The notes under the pieces were generated by a model, which was not told where the DNA came from, did no database searches, and saw nothing but the letters and a program-made list of their open reading frames with translations. 64,000 bases of DNA from Bradyrhizobium mercantei (lineage in GTDB: Bacteria > Pseudomonadota > Alphaproteobacteria > Rhizobiales > Xanthobacteraceae). The stretch spans positions 241,609-305,608 of the forward strand of contig NZ_MKFI01000004.1 of assembly GCF_001982635.1 (NCBI RefSeq), given 5' to 3'. Position 1 is the first letter of the stretch. The number at the start of each line of letters is the position of its first letter. Shown here piece by piece: positions 33,042 to 45,000 of the stretch. A program made the translations under genes and the position numbers.

Positions 33042-33920
33042 TCACTCCACCGGCAGCACGTCGACCGCGACGGCAAGCTTCTGCTTGCGCGCGCCGACGA
33101 TGACGCCGTCGACCGGCGAGACATCGGCAAAGTCGCGGCCGATCGCGAGAATGATGTGGTCGCCGCCGACCATCAGATCGTTGGTCGGGTCGAAGCCGAC
33201 CCAGCCGAGCTCGCTGCCGCACCAGACCGACACCCAGGCATGGGTCGCGTCGGCGCCCTGCAGCCGCGGCTGGCCCGGCGGCGGGATGGTGCGCAGATAG
33301 CCGCTGACATAGGCCGCAGGCAGGCCGAGGCCGCGCAGCCCCGCGATCATCACATGGGCAAAATCCTGGCAGACGCCGTGGCGCTTCTCGAATACATCGC
33401 GCAGCGGCGTCGAGATCACCGTCGCCTTCGGATCGTATTTGAAGTCGCCGCGGATGCGGCGCATCAGGTCGGCCGCCCCAGCGAGGATGCCGCCGCCGGG
33501 CGCAAAGCTCGCGGACGCATAGGCCGTCACCGGCCGCAGCACCGGCACAAGCGCGCTGGCAAAGACGTAGCCGACCGGCGAGGCCGCGTCGAGGCTCAAC
33601 GCCTCGAACGCGTTGTCGCGCACGCTCTCCCAGCCAGGGCTCGCCGCGTCACGCGCCGGCGGCTGCCGCGTCACGGAGACCCGTGAGCGGGAATCGATGC
33701 GAAGGCTGCGATGCGCGGTCTCGATCAGGACGCTTTCGGTCAGCGTGCCGAAGAAGTCGCGCCGCGCGGTGCGCTCCGCGGGCCTCGGACGAATATCGAT
33801 CGCATGCGAGATCAACTGCTGGCCGTCGCCGCTGATCGGCTCCAGCCGCAGCGAGCAGCGCGCGAAGCTGACCTGGGTCTCGTAGCTGTAGGTCGTGACG
33901 TGGCGGATGTCGTAGATCAC
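33042..33920 (-). CDS. Transglutaminase-family protein (COG1305 type)
   Basis: A 292-residue transglutaminase-like cysteine protein with an N-terminal beta domain (MIYDIRHVTTYSYE) and a catalytic core. The triad is intact: Cys184 (RHGVCQDFAH), His227 (ATHAWVSVW) and Asp244 (GFDPTND). Family members may act as peptidases, amidases or acyl transferases, and the partner is unknown. Its start overlaps the end of the ATP-grasp/alpha-E gene by four bases (33917-33920), so it is the last gene of a three-gene minus-strand unit. Confidence 0.9.
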   Translation of the reverse strand: MIYDIRHVTTYSYETQVSFARCSLRLEPISGDGQQLISHAIDIRPRPAERTARRDFFGTLTESVLIETAHRSLRIDSRSRVSVTRQPPARDAASPGWESVRDNAFEALSLDAASPVGYVFASALVPVLRPVTAYASASFAPGGGILAGAADLMRRIRGDFKYDPKATVISTPLRDVFEKRHGVCQDFAHVMIAGLRGLGLPAAYVSGYLRTIPPPGQPRLQGADATHAWVSVWCGSELGWVGFDPTNDLMVGGDHIILAIGRDFADVSPVDGVIVGARKQKLAVAVDVLPVE

Positions 33921-36460
33921 GCCAGCCCCGTGAGCTTCTCCGGCCGGCTGGCATTCGGTCCGTGCGGGAAGTAATGCAGCCCGACCGCGTCGGCGAGATT
34001 GAGCAGGTCCTGCTCCAGTGCAAACAGCCTCTTGACGTCGAGGCTCGAGGCTTCGGCCGTCGTCAACATCGCCTCGACGGCGACCGCGAGCCGCTGCGGT
34101 CGCTCGATCAGGCCGTGCTCCTTCAGGCTCGGCAGCGCGGCGATATGCTCGTTCAGCGCCGCGACCTGGAATGCCACCGAGCGCGGATTGTAGGGGTCGA
34201 GCACCGCGAGATCGCGCACCGGTGTCAGCAGCGGCTGCACCAGATAGCGCGAGCGATAGGTGATCTGGCAGTCGACCAGTGTAAGCAGGACGTCGAGGTC
34301 CTCGTCACCGGCCTCGTCATAGGCGAACTGCCGGGCGAAGCGCGTGGTGTTGATGGCGCGCTCGGCGCGGCGCCCCATTTCGAGGAAGCGCCAGCCGGCG
34401 GCGCGATTCATGTTCTCCTGCGCAAGCCCGGCGAAGCTCGCGAGCTCCTGCAAGGTCAGTTCTGCGGCGCTGACGACGCCGTCATCGTCATGAACCTCGA
34501 TCGCGAGCCGATCGGCCATCTCGGTGATGACCTGCCAGGCGTCGGGCGACAGCCGTTCGCGGAGCGACGTCGCAGTACGCTGCGCGGATCGCACCAGCGA
34601 CAGCGCCGAGCCGAACTTCTCGTCGCTTTGCAGCGCTTCGAGCGCGACCTTGGCCGGATTGGTGCGCGCGGTCTGCGAGGCCCCGCCCCAGGCCACCAGC
34701 ATGCGCTGGATGCGCTCGGCCGAATGCATTGCCGGTGCCGAACCATTCGAATTCGCCCGCGCCGGATCGCGCAGCGGCGTGCACAGCGCGCGGATCAGCC
34801 GGATGGTGGCCTCGGCGCGCTCGAGATAGCGGCCGAGCCAGAACAGATTGTCGGCGGCGCGGCTCGGCAGCACGCCGGCGATGCGACGGATGCGCACGGT
34901 GTCGCCCGCGGGCAGCAAGGTCGAGGTCGCAACCGCCTTGTCGGAAACCACCCAGACGTCGGCGGACACCGCGCCATCGCCCATCGACACGGCGCGCGCA
35001 TCCGCCCGATCGGCAATCCGGCAGAAGCCGCCGGGCAACACGGTCCAGCCGTTCGGCGTCGCCGCCGCGAACACCCGCAGCACGAACGGCCGCGGCGCGA
35101 TGCGGCCGTTCTCCCACACCGGCGTGGTCGACAGCCGCACCAGCTCCTGGCCGACATAGTCGATGCCGCGATGGCTGATCGCATCCTTCAGACGGTCGCG
35201 GTCCGCCGCCGACAATTCGCCCGGGAGCACTGGGCCATCCCCTGGAAAATCCGCAACGCCGCGGCCATAGGCTCCCTCGATCGCGAATTCGTCGAGCCGT
35301 GACAGAACCTGCTCGCGGGCGGATTTCTGACCGCACCACCAGGTCGCGATGTGCGGCATCATCAGGTCTTCGGAGAGCAGGCGCCGGCACAAATTGGGCA
35401 GAAAGCCGAGCAGCGCCCTCGCCTCCATCACGCCGGAGCCCGGCATGTTGGCGACCACGGCGCCGCCCTTGCGCAGCACCTCGACGAGGCCGGGCACGCC
35501 GAGATAGGACGACGCATCGAGCTCGAGCGGATCGAGCATGTTGGAATCGACCCGGCGCAGCAGCACGTCGAGCCGCTTCAATCCGGCAACGGTGCGGATG
35601 TGGATGCGGTCGCCGGAGACCGCGAGATCGTCGCCCTCGACCAGCAGAAAGCCGAGATAGCGCGCGAGCGTGGCGTGCTCGAAATAGGTCTCGCTGAACG
35701 CGCCCGGCGTGAGCAGGCCGATCCGCGGCTCGTCGCGGTCGGCGCTGGCGCGGAGTGAATCGCGGAACGCTTCGAAGAACGGCGCGACGCGTTCGACATT
35801 CATCGACTTGTAGAGATTGGAAAAGGCGCGCGACAGCACCAGGCGGTTTTCCAGCGCATAGCCCGCGCCCGACGGCGCCTGCGTGCGATCGCCGAGCACC
35901 CACCAGCGGCCGTCAGGTCCGCGGCCGATATCGGCGGCGTAGAGATGCAGATGGCGGCCGCCCGGCGGCTTGATGCCGCTGACCGCGCGCAGATATTCGC
36001 CGCTGCCGGCGATCGCAGCGGCAGGGATCGCGCCATCGGCGACGAGACGGCCCTCGCCGTAGAGATCGGCCAGCACCATTTCCAGAAGCTGCGCCCGCTG
36101 TGCGACGCCGGCGGCGAGCTGGCGCCAGTCGGCCGCGTCGATGATCAGGGGCAGATGACTGAGCGGCCAGATCCGGTCCGACGTATCGCCGGGCGCGCGA
36201 TAGGTGACGCCGGCCTCGCGCAGATGGCGATCGGCGGAGGCGAAGCGGCGCTCGATATCGGCCGGCGACAGCGCGGCAAAGGCGTCGAAGAAGCGGGCCC
36301 AGGCCGGCCGCGGCGCGCCGTCTTCGGCAATGTATTCGTCGGGAATGCCGGGCAGCCGGACGTAGTCGCGGGTCCATTGCGCCATCCGGCGCTGACCGGG
36401 CCGGGCCCGGCTCTCCTGACTGCTGCCTTGGCTGCTTCCTTGGCCACCCGATGCGGTCAT
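33917..36460 (-). CDS. Circularly permuted ATP-grasp / alpha-E domain fusion protein
   Basis: An 847-residue protein joining two domains that are often encoded separately: a circularly permuted type 2 ATP-grasp domain (about residues 30-520) and a helical alpha-E domain (about 540-847). ATP-grasp-like parts include the GYALENRLVLSRAF, TPGAFSETYFEHATLARYLGF and AYGRGVADFPGDG regions. The alpha-E part begins SRAADNLFWLGRYLERAE. The first 25 residues are a Gln/Ser/Gly-rich leader that could be shortened to the Met at residue 26 (MAQWTRDY). Published comparative work proposed these families ligate or modify peptides; no reaction has been shown that I can cite with certainty. It lies 22 bases after the large transglutaminase. 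Confidence 0.9.
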   Translation of the reverse strand: MTASGGQGSSQGSSQESRARPGQRRMAQWTRDYVRLPGIPDEYIAEDGAPRPAWARFFDAFAALSPADIERRFASADRHLREAGVTYRAPGDTSDRIWPLSHLPLIIDAADWRQLAAGVAQRAQLLEMVLADLYGEGRLVADGAIPAAAIAGSGEYLRAVSGIKPPGGRHLHLYAADIGRGPDGRWWVLGDRTQAPSGAGYALENRLVLSRAFSNLYKSMNVERVAPFFEAFRDSLRASADRDEPRIGLLTPGAFSETYFEHATLARYLGFLLVEGDDLAVSGDRIHIRTVAGLKRLDVLLRRVDSNMLDPLELDASSYLGVPGLVEVLRKGGAVVANMPGSGVMEARALLGFLPNLCRRLLSEDLMMPHIATWWCGQKSAREQVLSRLDEFAIEGAYGRGVADFPGDGPVLPGELSAADRDRLKDAISHRGIDYVGQELVRLSTTPVWENGRIAPRPFVLRVFAAATPNGWTVLPGGFCRIADRADARAVSMGDGAVSADVWVVSDKAVATSTLLPAGDTVRIRRIAGVLPSRAADNLFWLGRYLERAEATIRLIRALCTPLRDPARANSNGSAPAMHSAERIQRMLVAWGGASQTARTNPAKVALEALQSDEKFGSALSLVRSAQRTATSLRERLSPDAWQVITEMADRLAIEVHDDDGVVSAAELTLQELASFAGLAQENMNRAAGWRFLEMGRRAERAINTTRFARQFAYDEAGDEDLDVLLTLVDCQITYRSRYLVQPLLTPVRDLAVLDPYNPRSVAFQVAALNEHIAALPSLKEHGLIERPQRLAVAVEAMLTTAEASSLDVKRLFALEQDLLNLADAVGLHYFPHGPNASRPEKLTGLA

Positions 36461-36482
36461 TGCACACTTCCCCTGCAGCCAA

Positions 36483-39743
<3,261 letters not shown>

Positions 39744-39886
39744 GGACCAAGGACTCCAGCAGCTTTTTTGAGCAGAACACTGGTTCCGGTCGACATCAAG
39801 CACTAACAACGGGCACGGGGTGCCCAGGAATTATCCGCGCGTTGTCCCAGAGCTCAGCGGTTGGCGCCGCTGATTGCCGTCGCCGG

Positions 39887-40390
39887 CTAGCGGCCAATCG
39901 CGCCGGAGACCTGCGAGGCAAGCGACTGGGCGAGCATGTGGTAGCCCTCGGGGGTCAAATGCACACCGTCGGGCTGATGGGGGAGTCCGCCCAGCATGCC
40001 GTTGGAGAGCATGATCACCGTGATGCCGCGGGCGCTGAGACGGCTTTGAATATCAGCCGTCCGGTCAGGGCTGCCCTTGCGCCGATCGTTGCCGCCCGGC
40101 TGCAAGACAACCGCGCGGGTCCCGTTCGGGACGGCCTGGTCCAGGCGTTGCAGCATCCCTTCCGTGGTGTCGCCATTGATGCCGGCGTTCACGACATGGA
40201 CGTTCAATCCCTTTGCCCGCAAGATCGCTTCGAGCTGCGCGGGATAGGCCTGATTGCGCGCCACGCCCTTGCCGTAGGTGTTGCTCGCGCCAAGCGCCAC
40301 GACGGTGGCGGCGTCGGCTGAGCTGACGCCAAGCGTCAAAGCGGCCAGCAATGCGAAGCATCCAATAAACCCGAACCGAAGCGCGCGCAT
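39887..40390 (-). CDS. Exported SGNH (GDSL-like) hydrolase
   Basis: A 167-residue secreted lipase/esterase-fold protein. The signal peptide ends near ADAATVVALG (residue 26). The catalytic Ser is in the block I variant ALGASNTYGKG, the Asn of block III in QPGGNDRRKG, and the Asp/His pair in block V DGVHLTPEGY. It resembles the TesA/arylesterase branch. The ATG at 40390 (MRALRFGFIG) is chosen; the upstream extension to 40504 lies in a repeat. Substrate unknown. It ends 143 bases downstream of the GTG of the transglutaminase gene, with no shared control evident. Confidence 0.88.
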   Translation of the reverse strand: MRALRFGFIGCFALLAALTLGVSSADAATVVALGASNTYGKGVARNQAYPAQLEAILRAKGLNVHVVNAGINGDTTEGMLQRLDQAVPNGTRAVVLQPGGNDRRKGSPDRTADIQSRLSARGITVIMLSNGMLGGLPHQPDGVHLTPEGYHMLAQSLASQVSGAIGR

Positions 40391-40458
40391 GTCTTCTCCG
40401 TCCAGTCGTAGCCTGGATGGAGCGTAGCGCAATCTGGGGCGTTTCGGAAACTGCAGTC

Positions 40459-40594
40459 GTCGTCCCTGCCTAGTGCGCAATTGCGCACGGGAGCAGGGAC
40501 CCATACCGCGTGATCTATCGATTCGAGGCGGTGGTGGATACTTTTCACATAACCATGGCCGGTGGTTATGGGTCCCTGCTTTCGCAGGGACGAC
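40459..40594. repeat. Inverted-repeat element, GTCGTCCCTGC family
   Basis: The left arm starts GTCGTCCCTGC (40459-40469) and the right arm ends with its complement GCAGGGACGAC at 40594, with GGGTCCCTGC/GCAGGGACCC pairing inside. A nested 16-bp perfect palindrome GTGCGCAATTGCGCAC (40473-40488) interrupts the left arm. The same family recurs at 60174-60290 and, with a CCCGGC core, at 54770-54897. Confidence 0.8.
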
Positions 40595-40626
40595 AGCGGA
40601 GTGGAGGCCGGACCTCGGCTTCTAAA

Positions 40627-42150
40627 TTACATCGTCGCGCCGAGCACCCACGGCGCGAACTCGGCACCGCCGAAATCAAAGCTCTCGCTCTTGGTCTGCT
40701 GGCCCGAGGCGGTCTTGAGGATGAGGTCGAAGATGCGCTGGCCGCATTCCTGCACGCTCTCCTCGCCGTCGAGAATGGTGCCGCAGTTGACGTCCATGTC
40801 GTCTTCCATCCGCTTGTACATCGGCGTGTTGGTGGCGAGCTTGATCGACGGCGCCGGCTTGCAGCCGAACACGCTGCCGCGGCCAGTGGTGAAGCAGACG
40901 AGGTTTGCGCCGCCGGCGACCTGCCCGGTGGCGGCGACCGGGTCGTAGCCGGGCGTGTCCATGAACACAAAGCCCTTCTTGGTGACGGGCTCGGCGTAAT
41001 GCAGTACGTCGACGAGGTTGGTGCTGCCGGCCTTGGCCATGGCGCCGAGCGACTTCTCCAAAATGGTGGTGAGGCCGCCGGCCTTGTTGCCGGGGCTAGG
41101 ATTGGCGTTCATCTCGGCGCCTTCGCGCTGGGTGTATTCCTCCCACCAGCGCATCAGCCCGACCAGCTTCTCGCCGACCTCGCGGCTGACGGCGCGACGC
41201 GTCAGCAGATGCTCGGCGCCGTAGGTCTCCGGAGTCTCGGAGAGGATCACCGTGCCGCCGTGACGAACCAAGAGATCGCTCGCCGCGCCGAGCGCCGGAT
41301 TGGCCGACACGCCGGAATAGCCGTCCGAGCCGCCGCATTGCAGCGCCACGGTCAACTCACTTGCCGGCACGGCCTCGCGCTTGACCTTGTTGGCATCCGC
41401 GAGCGCTTCCTTCACGAAGGCCACGCCGGCTTCCACGGTCTTGCGGGTGCCGCCGACCTCCTGGATGTCCATCGCGCGCAGGCGGCCGGCGAGCTTCTGC
41501 TCCTGCATCAGGCCGCCGATCTGGTTCACCTCGCAGCCGAGGCCGAGCACGATGACGTTGGAGAAATTGACGTGCCGCGCGTAGCCGCCGAGGGTGCGGC
41601 GGAGCAGCGCCAAGGGCTCGTCCTGGGTCATGCCGCAGCCGGTCTTGTGTGTCAGCGCGACGACGCCGTCGACATTCGGGTAATCGGCGAGCGGATTATC
41701 GCCGGTGAACGGATTCTTCTTGAACATGTCGGCGACGATGCCGGCGACATGGGCGCTGCAATTCACCGAGGTGAGGATACCGATATAGTTGCGCGTCGCG
41801 ACGCGACCGTCAGCGCGGCGAATGCCCTCGAACGTTGCCGGCAAATCGAAATTCGGCACCGGCTTGACGTCGACCCCATAAGCATAGTCCTTGGCAAAAT
41901 CGCCCATGCCGCAGTTCTGGGTGTGCACATGCTGGCCGGGCGCGATCGGCTGCGTTGCGAAGCCGATGATCTGTCCGTAACGGCGGACCGGCTCGCCTTG
42001 CGCGATCGGCTTGATCGCGACCTTGTGGCCGGCCGGAATGCGATCGACCGTGGTGACGCCCTCGCTCACCTCGAGCCCCGGCGGCAGGCTCGCGCGCGCG
42101 ATCAGGACGCTGTCGTCGGCGTGCAGGCGGATCACTTGTGCCGAGGCCAT
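40627..42150 (-). CDS. UxaA/GarD-family sugar-acid dehydratase
   Basis: A 507-residue iron-dependent dehydratase of the altronate/galactarate dehydratase family. It has the N-terminal SAF-like domain (MASAQVIRLHADDSVLIARA) and the long UxaA domain with KTGCGMTQDEPL, GLGCEVNQIGGLM, TVALQCGGSDGYSG and CFTTGRGSVFGCKPAPSIK. ATG 42150 has AAGGAG 8 bases upstream. It lies downstream of an HpcH/HpaI-family aldolase and an Ldh-family dehydrogenase, a combination resembling galactarate or altronate breakdown (dehydrate, cleave to pyruvate and an aldehyde, reduce). The exact substrate is unresolved. A repeat element separates it from the aldolase gene. Confidence 0.88.
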   Translation of the reverse strand: MASAQVIRLHADDSVLIARASLPPGLEVSEGVTTVDRIPAGHKVAIKPIAQGEPVRRYGQIIGFATQPIAPGQHVHTQNCGMGDFAKDYAYGVDVKPVPNFDLPATFEGIRRADGRVATRNYIGILTSVNCSAHVAGIVADMFKKNPFTGDNPLADYPNVDGVVALTHKTGCGMTQDEPLALLRRTLGGYARHVNFSNVIVLGLGCEVNQIGGLMQEQKLAGRLRAMDIQEVGGTRKTVEAGVAFVKEALADANKVKREAVPASELTVALQCGGSDGYSGVSANPALGAASDLLVRHGGTVILSETPETYGAEHLLTRRAVSREVGEKLVGLMRWWEEYTQREGAEMNANPSPGNKAGGLTTILEKSLGAMAKAGSTNLVDVLHYAEPVTKKGFVFMDTPGYDPVAATGQVAGGANLVCFTTGRGSVFGCKPAPSIKLATNTPMYKRMEDDMDVNCGTILDGEESVQECGQRIFDLILKTASGQQTKSESFDFGGAEFAPWVLGATM

Positions 42151-42173
42151 GGGAGTTCTCCTTTGAAGTTCTT

Positions 42174-42329
42174 CACCTCTCCCCGCCCTTTTGCGGGGAG
42201 AAGTCGAATTTTCGCGAAGCGAGAATTCGGGTGAGGGGCGAAGCACTATTTCAATTAAAGCGATGGTACTCGCCAGATAGAAGCCCCTCACCCCAACCCT
42301 CTCCCCGCTGGCGCGGGGCGAGGGAGAGG
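42174..42329. repeat. Inverted-repeat element, CACCTCTCCCCGC family
   Basis: The ends pair as CCTCTCCC against GGGAGAGG, with sub-hairpins CTCCCCGC...GCGGGGAG on the left (42179-42200), an interior GTGAGGGGCGAAG/CCCCTCAC pair and CCCCGC...GCGGGG on the right (about 42303-42318). It sits between two genes of one minus-strand operon, so it may form a strong stem in the transcript. Confidence 0.75.
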
Positions 42330-42335
42330 ATCCAG

Positions 42336-43112
42336 TTACGCCTTGCCGCCGGACTTCTCGCGGGTCTGGTTGACCTGCATCCTGGCATAGACCTGCATCA
42401 GGCCGACTTCGTTCGACAGCGTCACGAGCTTGAAGCCCATGTTGATCGCGCGCACCGCGCCTTCGGCGCCCGAGCAGTGGATGCCGGGGTTGAGGCCGCG
42501 CTTGCCGCACTCCTTGATGATCTTCTCGTAGATCTTGAGGATCTCCGGCTCGTCGCGATCGAGCTTCGGCACCAGGCCGTAGGAGAAGCCGAGATCCGAC
42601 GGGCCGATATAGACGCCGTCGATGCCTTCGACATCGAGGATCGCTTCCATGTTCTCGACCGCGGTCTTGGTCTCCATCATCGGCAGCAGCACGATCTCGT
42701 CGTTGGCGGTCTGCTGATAGGTGCCGGCCGAGCCGTACATGCCGGCGCGGATCGGACCGTTGGAGCGCACGCCCTTCGGCGGATACTTCGCGTAGGAGAC
42801 GAGGTTCTTGGCTTCCTGCGGCGTATTGACCATCGGGCAGATCACGCCATAGGCGCCTCCGTCCAGCACCTTGCCGATGATGCCGGGCTCATTCCAGGGC
42901 ACGCGGACCATCGGCGTCACCGGATGGGCATGCATCGCCTGGAAGCATTGCACCATCGACTGATAATCCTGCACACCGTGCTGCATGTCGACAGTGACGC
43001 TGTCGAAGCCGCATTGCGCGATCACTTCGGCCGAAAACCCGGAGGGGATCGCGAGCCACGCGTTGACCACCGCCTTGCCCGATGCCCAGACCTGCTTGAC
43101 CTTGTTTGCCAT
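42336..43112 (-). CDS. HpcH/HpaI-family aldolase
   Basis: A 258-residue class II pyruvate aldolase cleaving 2-keto-3-deoxy or 2,4-dihydroxyhept-2-enedioate-type substrates to pyruvate and an aldehyde. Catalytic and metal residues align with HpaI: His45 (VDMQHGVQD), Arg70 (PMVRVPWNEPG), Glu147 (PMMETKTAVE) and Asp173 (YIGPSDLGFS). It may act with the UxaA/GarD-type dehydratase (a GarL role) or provide the last step of the homoprotocatechuate route 8 kb away (an HpaI role); HpaI enzymes are promiscuous and both are possible. Spaced 51 bases from the Ldh-family gene. Confidence 0.85.
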   Translation of the reverse strand: MANKVKQVWASGKAVVNAWLAIPSGFSAEVIAQCGFDSVTVDMQHGVQDYQSMVQCFQAMHAHPVTPMVRVPWNEPGIIGKVLDGGAYGVICPMVNTPQEAKNLVSYAKYPPKGVRSNGPIRAGMYGSAGTYQQTANDEIVLLPMMETKTAVENMEAILDVEGIDGVYIGPSDLGFSYGLVPKLDRDEPEILKIYEKIIKECGKRGLNPGIHCSGAEGAVRAINMGFKLVTLSNEVGLMQVYARMQVNQTREKSGGKA

Positions 43113-43163
43113 TGATTGCGTTTCCTTTTGTGGTTCTCGGAGGTTTTCTTGGGAAAGCGGACC

Positions 43164-44249
43164 TCAGCTGGTCGCCCGCTGGATCGAGACTTCGCTGACG
43201 CCGACTTCGCGCGCGGTATTCACTATCGCCGCCCAGGTGTCGTCAGGCAAGGGGATGCCGTTCCTGGTGCGATCGGCGCGGGTCTTGCGCTCGGGATCAC
43301 CCGGAACCAGCACGGAATCCGTGCCCGCAATCGGCTTGGTGGCGCGGATGAAATCGGTGTAGCGGGTGATCTCACCGTCGAAGAAATTGCTGGTGTCGAT
43401 CACCTTGGGATCGATGTAGAACGCCATCATGCCGTTGGCGAAACGCCGGTCCGACGATGTCGCGCCGGTGCCGGTGAGCGCGCCACCGAGCAGCTCGCAG
43501 ATGAAGGCGAGGCCCGAGCCCTTGTGATCGCCGAAGGCACGGATCGCGCCGGTTCCCTTGGTATGGTCGCGCGGCCCGTCGGGCGTGTACGGACCGTACA
43601 GCACGTGCGGGTCCTCGCTCAGCGTGCCGTCGGCATCGACCAGCGCGCCGATCGGCAGCTTCTTGCCGCCGCGGCTTGCCACCAGGCACTTGCCTTCGGC
43701 GACAACAGACGTGGCGAAATCGAGCACGATCGGGTCCTGGCCCTGGCGCGGAATGCCGACGCAATAGGGCGCGGTCGACAGCCGCTTCTCGACACCGCCG
43801 TAAGGCGCGACCAAGAGCGAGCCCGCCGCGGTGACGAAATGAATTGAAACAAGGCCCTCGGCAGCGGCCATTTCGGCCCAGTCGCCGACACGGCCAAGAT
43901 GGCCCGAGTTGCGCAGCGCGACCGCGGCGAGCCCGGCCTTCTTGCACTTCTCGATGCCGAGCTTCACCGCGATCGGCGTGACGGTCTGGCCGTAGCCGAA
44001 CTTGCCGTCGACCACCGCGAGCGACGGCGTGTCGACCACGACCTCTGGGGTCTGGTTCGGCACGATCGAGCCCATCTTCTTCCACCTGACATAGACGGGA
44101 ACGCGGATCACGCCGTGGCTGTCGTGGCCCGTCAGGTTCGCGGTCGTCAGATAGGTCGCGATGCGCTTGGCCTCTTCCGGAGAGGACTCCGAATGGGAAA
44201 ACACCTCGGACACGAAGTTGATGAGGTTATCGACCTTGATGGTGACCAT
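43164..44249 (-). CDS. Ldh-family NAD(P)-dependent oxidoreductase
   Basis: A 361-residue malate/L-lactate dehydrogenase-type protein of the Ldh_2 family, distinct from classical lactate dehydrogenases. The family includes ureidoglycolate, sulfolactate and 2-hydroxy-acid dehydrogenases. Typical features are the GHDSHGVIRVPVYV block (the His near residue 44) and the later DHKGSGLAFICELLGGAL segment. In this operon it probably reduces or oxidises the aldehyde or hydroxy-acid product made by the aldolase. It begins 19 bases after livF, so the importer and enzymes are co-transcribed. Confidence 0.88.
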   Translation of the reverse strand: MVTIKVDNLINFVSEVFSHSESSPEEAKRIATYLTTANLTGHDSHGVIRVPVYVRWKKMGSIVPNQTPEVVVDTPSLAVVDGKFGYGQTVTPIAVKLGIEKCKKAGLAAVALRNSGHLGRVGDWAEMAAAEGLVSIHFVTAAGSLLVAPYGGVEKRLSTAPYCVGIPRQGQDPIVLDFATSVVAEGKCLVASRGGKKLPIGALVDADGTLSEDPHVLYGPYTPDGPRDHTKGTGAIRAFGDHKGSGLAFICELLGGALTGTGATSSDRRFANGMMAFYIDPKVIDTSNFFDGEITRYTDFIRATKPIAGTDSVLVPGDPERKTRADRTRNGIPLPDDTWAAIVNTAREVGVSEVSIQRATS

Positions 44250-44268
44250 GAAAAACTAGCTCGCTCGA

Positions 44269-45000
44269 TTAGGCGTGGGTTTTGGCGTGGCCGCCGAGAT
44301 AAGCCGCGGCAATGGCTTCATTGCCCCACAATTCGTCGGGCTTGCCTCCGAGCACGATCCGCCCGGTTTCGAGAACAAAACCGTGATCAGCGACCGAGAG
44401 TCCCATGCGCGCATTTTGCTCGACGAGCAAGACCGTGGTGTCCTTCCTGATCTGCGAAATAATGCGAAACACCGCCTGCACGATCACAGGTGCGAGGCCG
44501 AGCGACGGCTCGTCGAGCAGCAAGAGCCGCGGCTTGGCCATCAGGCCGCGCGCGACTGCGACCATCTGCAACTGGCCGCCGGACAGCGTCCAGCCCAACG
44601 CGTTGGAGAATGCGCGAATATCCGGAAACAAATCGAACATCGCATCGGCCTCGCGCGAGATCTGCGACGCCGGCACCTTCCGGTTCGACGCGCCGAGCAT
44701 GATGTTCTCTTTCACGGTGAGGCCCGGAAACACGCGGCGGCCCTCCGGCACATGCGAGATGCCGAGCCGGACGATCGCTTCCGGCCCGAGGCCGGCGATC
44801 GAGTGACCATCGAACATGATGTCGCCCGAAGCGGGCTTGGCGAGGCCCGAGATCGCCCGCAGCGTGGTCGACTTGCCGGCGCCGTTGGCGCCGAGCAGCG
44901 TGACCACCTGCCCCTGCTCCACGGCGATGGTGACGCCACGCAGCGCTTCGATCTCGCCGTAGCGGACCACGAGATTGCGGATTTCGAGCAGCGGCATCAT
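44269..45000 (-). CDS. livF: Branched-chain-type ABC transporter ATPase LivF
   Basis: A 243-residue ATPase subunit. Walker A is GANGAGKST, the signature is LSGGQ (TLSGGQLQMVAVARGL) and Walker B is LLLLDEPSLGLAP with a typical LivF ending. It overlaps the LivM-LivG fusion gene by four bases (44997-45000). With that fusion, LivH and the periplasmic protein it makes a complete importer. The substrate is probably a small carboxylate or sugar acid suited to the downstream dehydratase and aldolase, not necessarily an amino acid. Confidence 0.93.
   Translation of the reverse strand: MMPLLEIRNLVVRYGEIEALRGVTIAVEQGQVVTLLGANGAGKSTTLRAISGLAKPASGDIMFDGHSIAGLGPEAIVRLGISHVPEGRRVFPGLTVKENIMLGASNRKVPASQISREADAMFDLFPDIRAFSNALGWTLSGGQLQMVAVARGLMAKPRLLLLDEPSLGLAPVIVQAVFRIISQIRKDTTVLLVEQNARMGLSVADHGFVLETGRIVLGGKPDELWGNEAIAAAYLGGHAKTHA

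Noticed and set aside
40391-40504. N-terminal extension of the SGNH hydrolase
   Set aside because: It would run through the GTCGTCCC repeat element and precede a normal signal peptide that begins at 40390.
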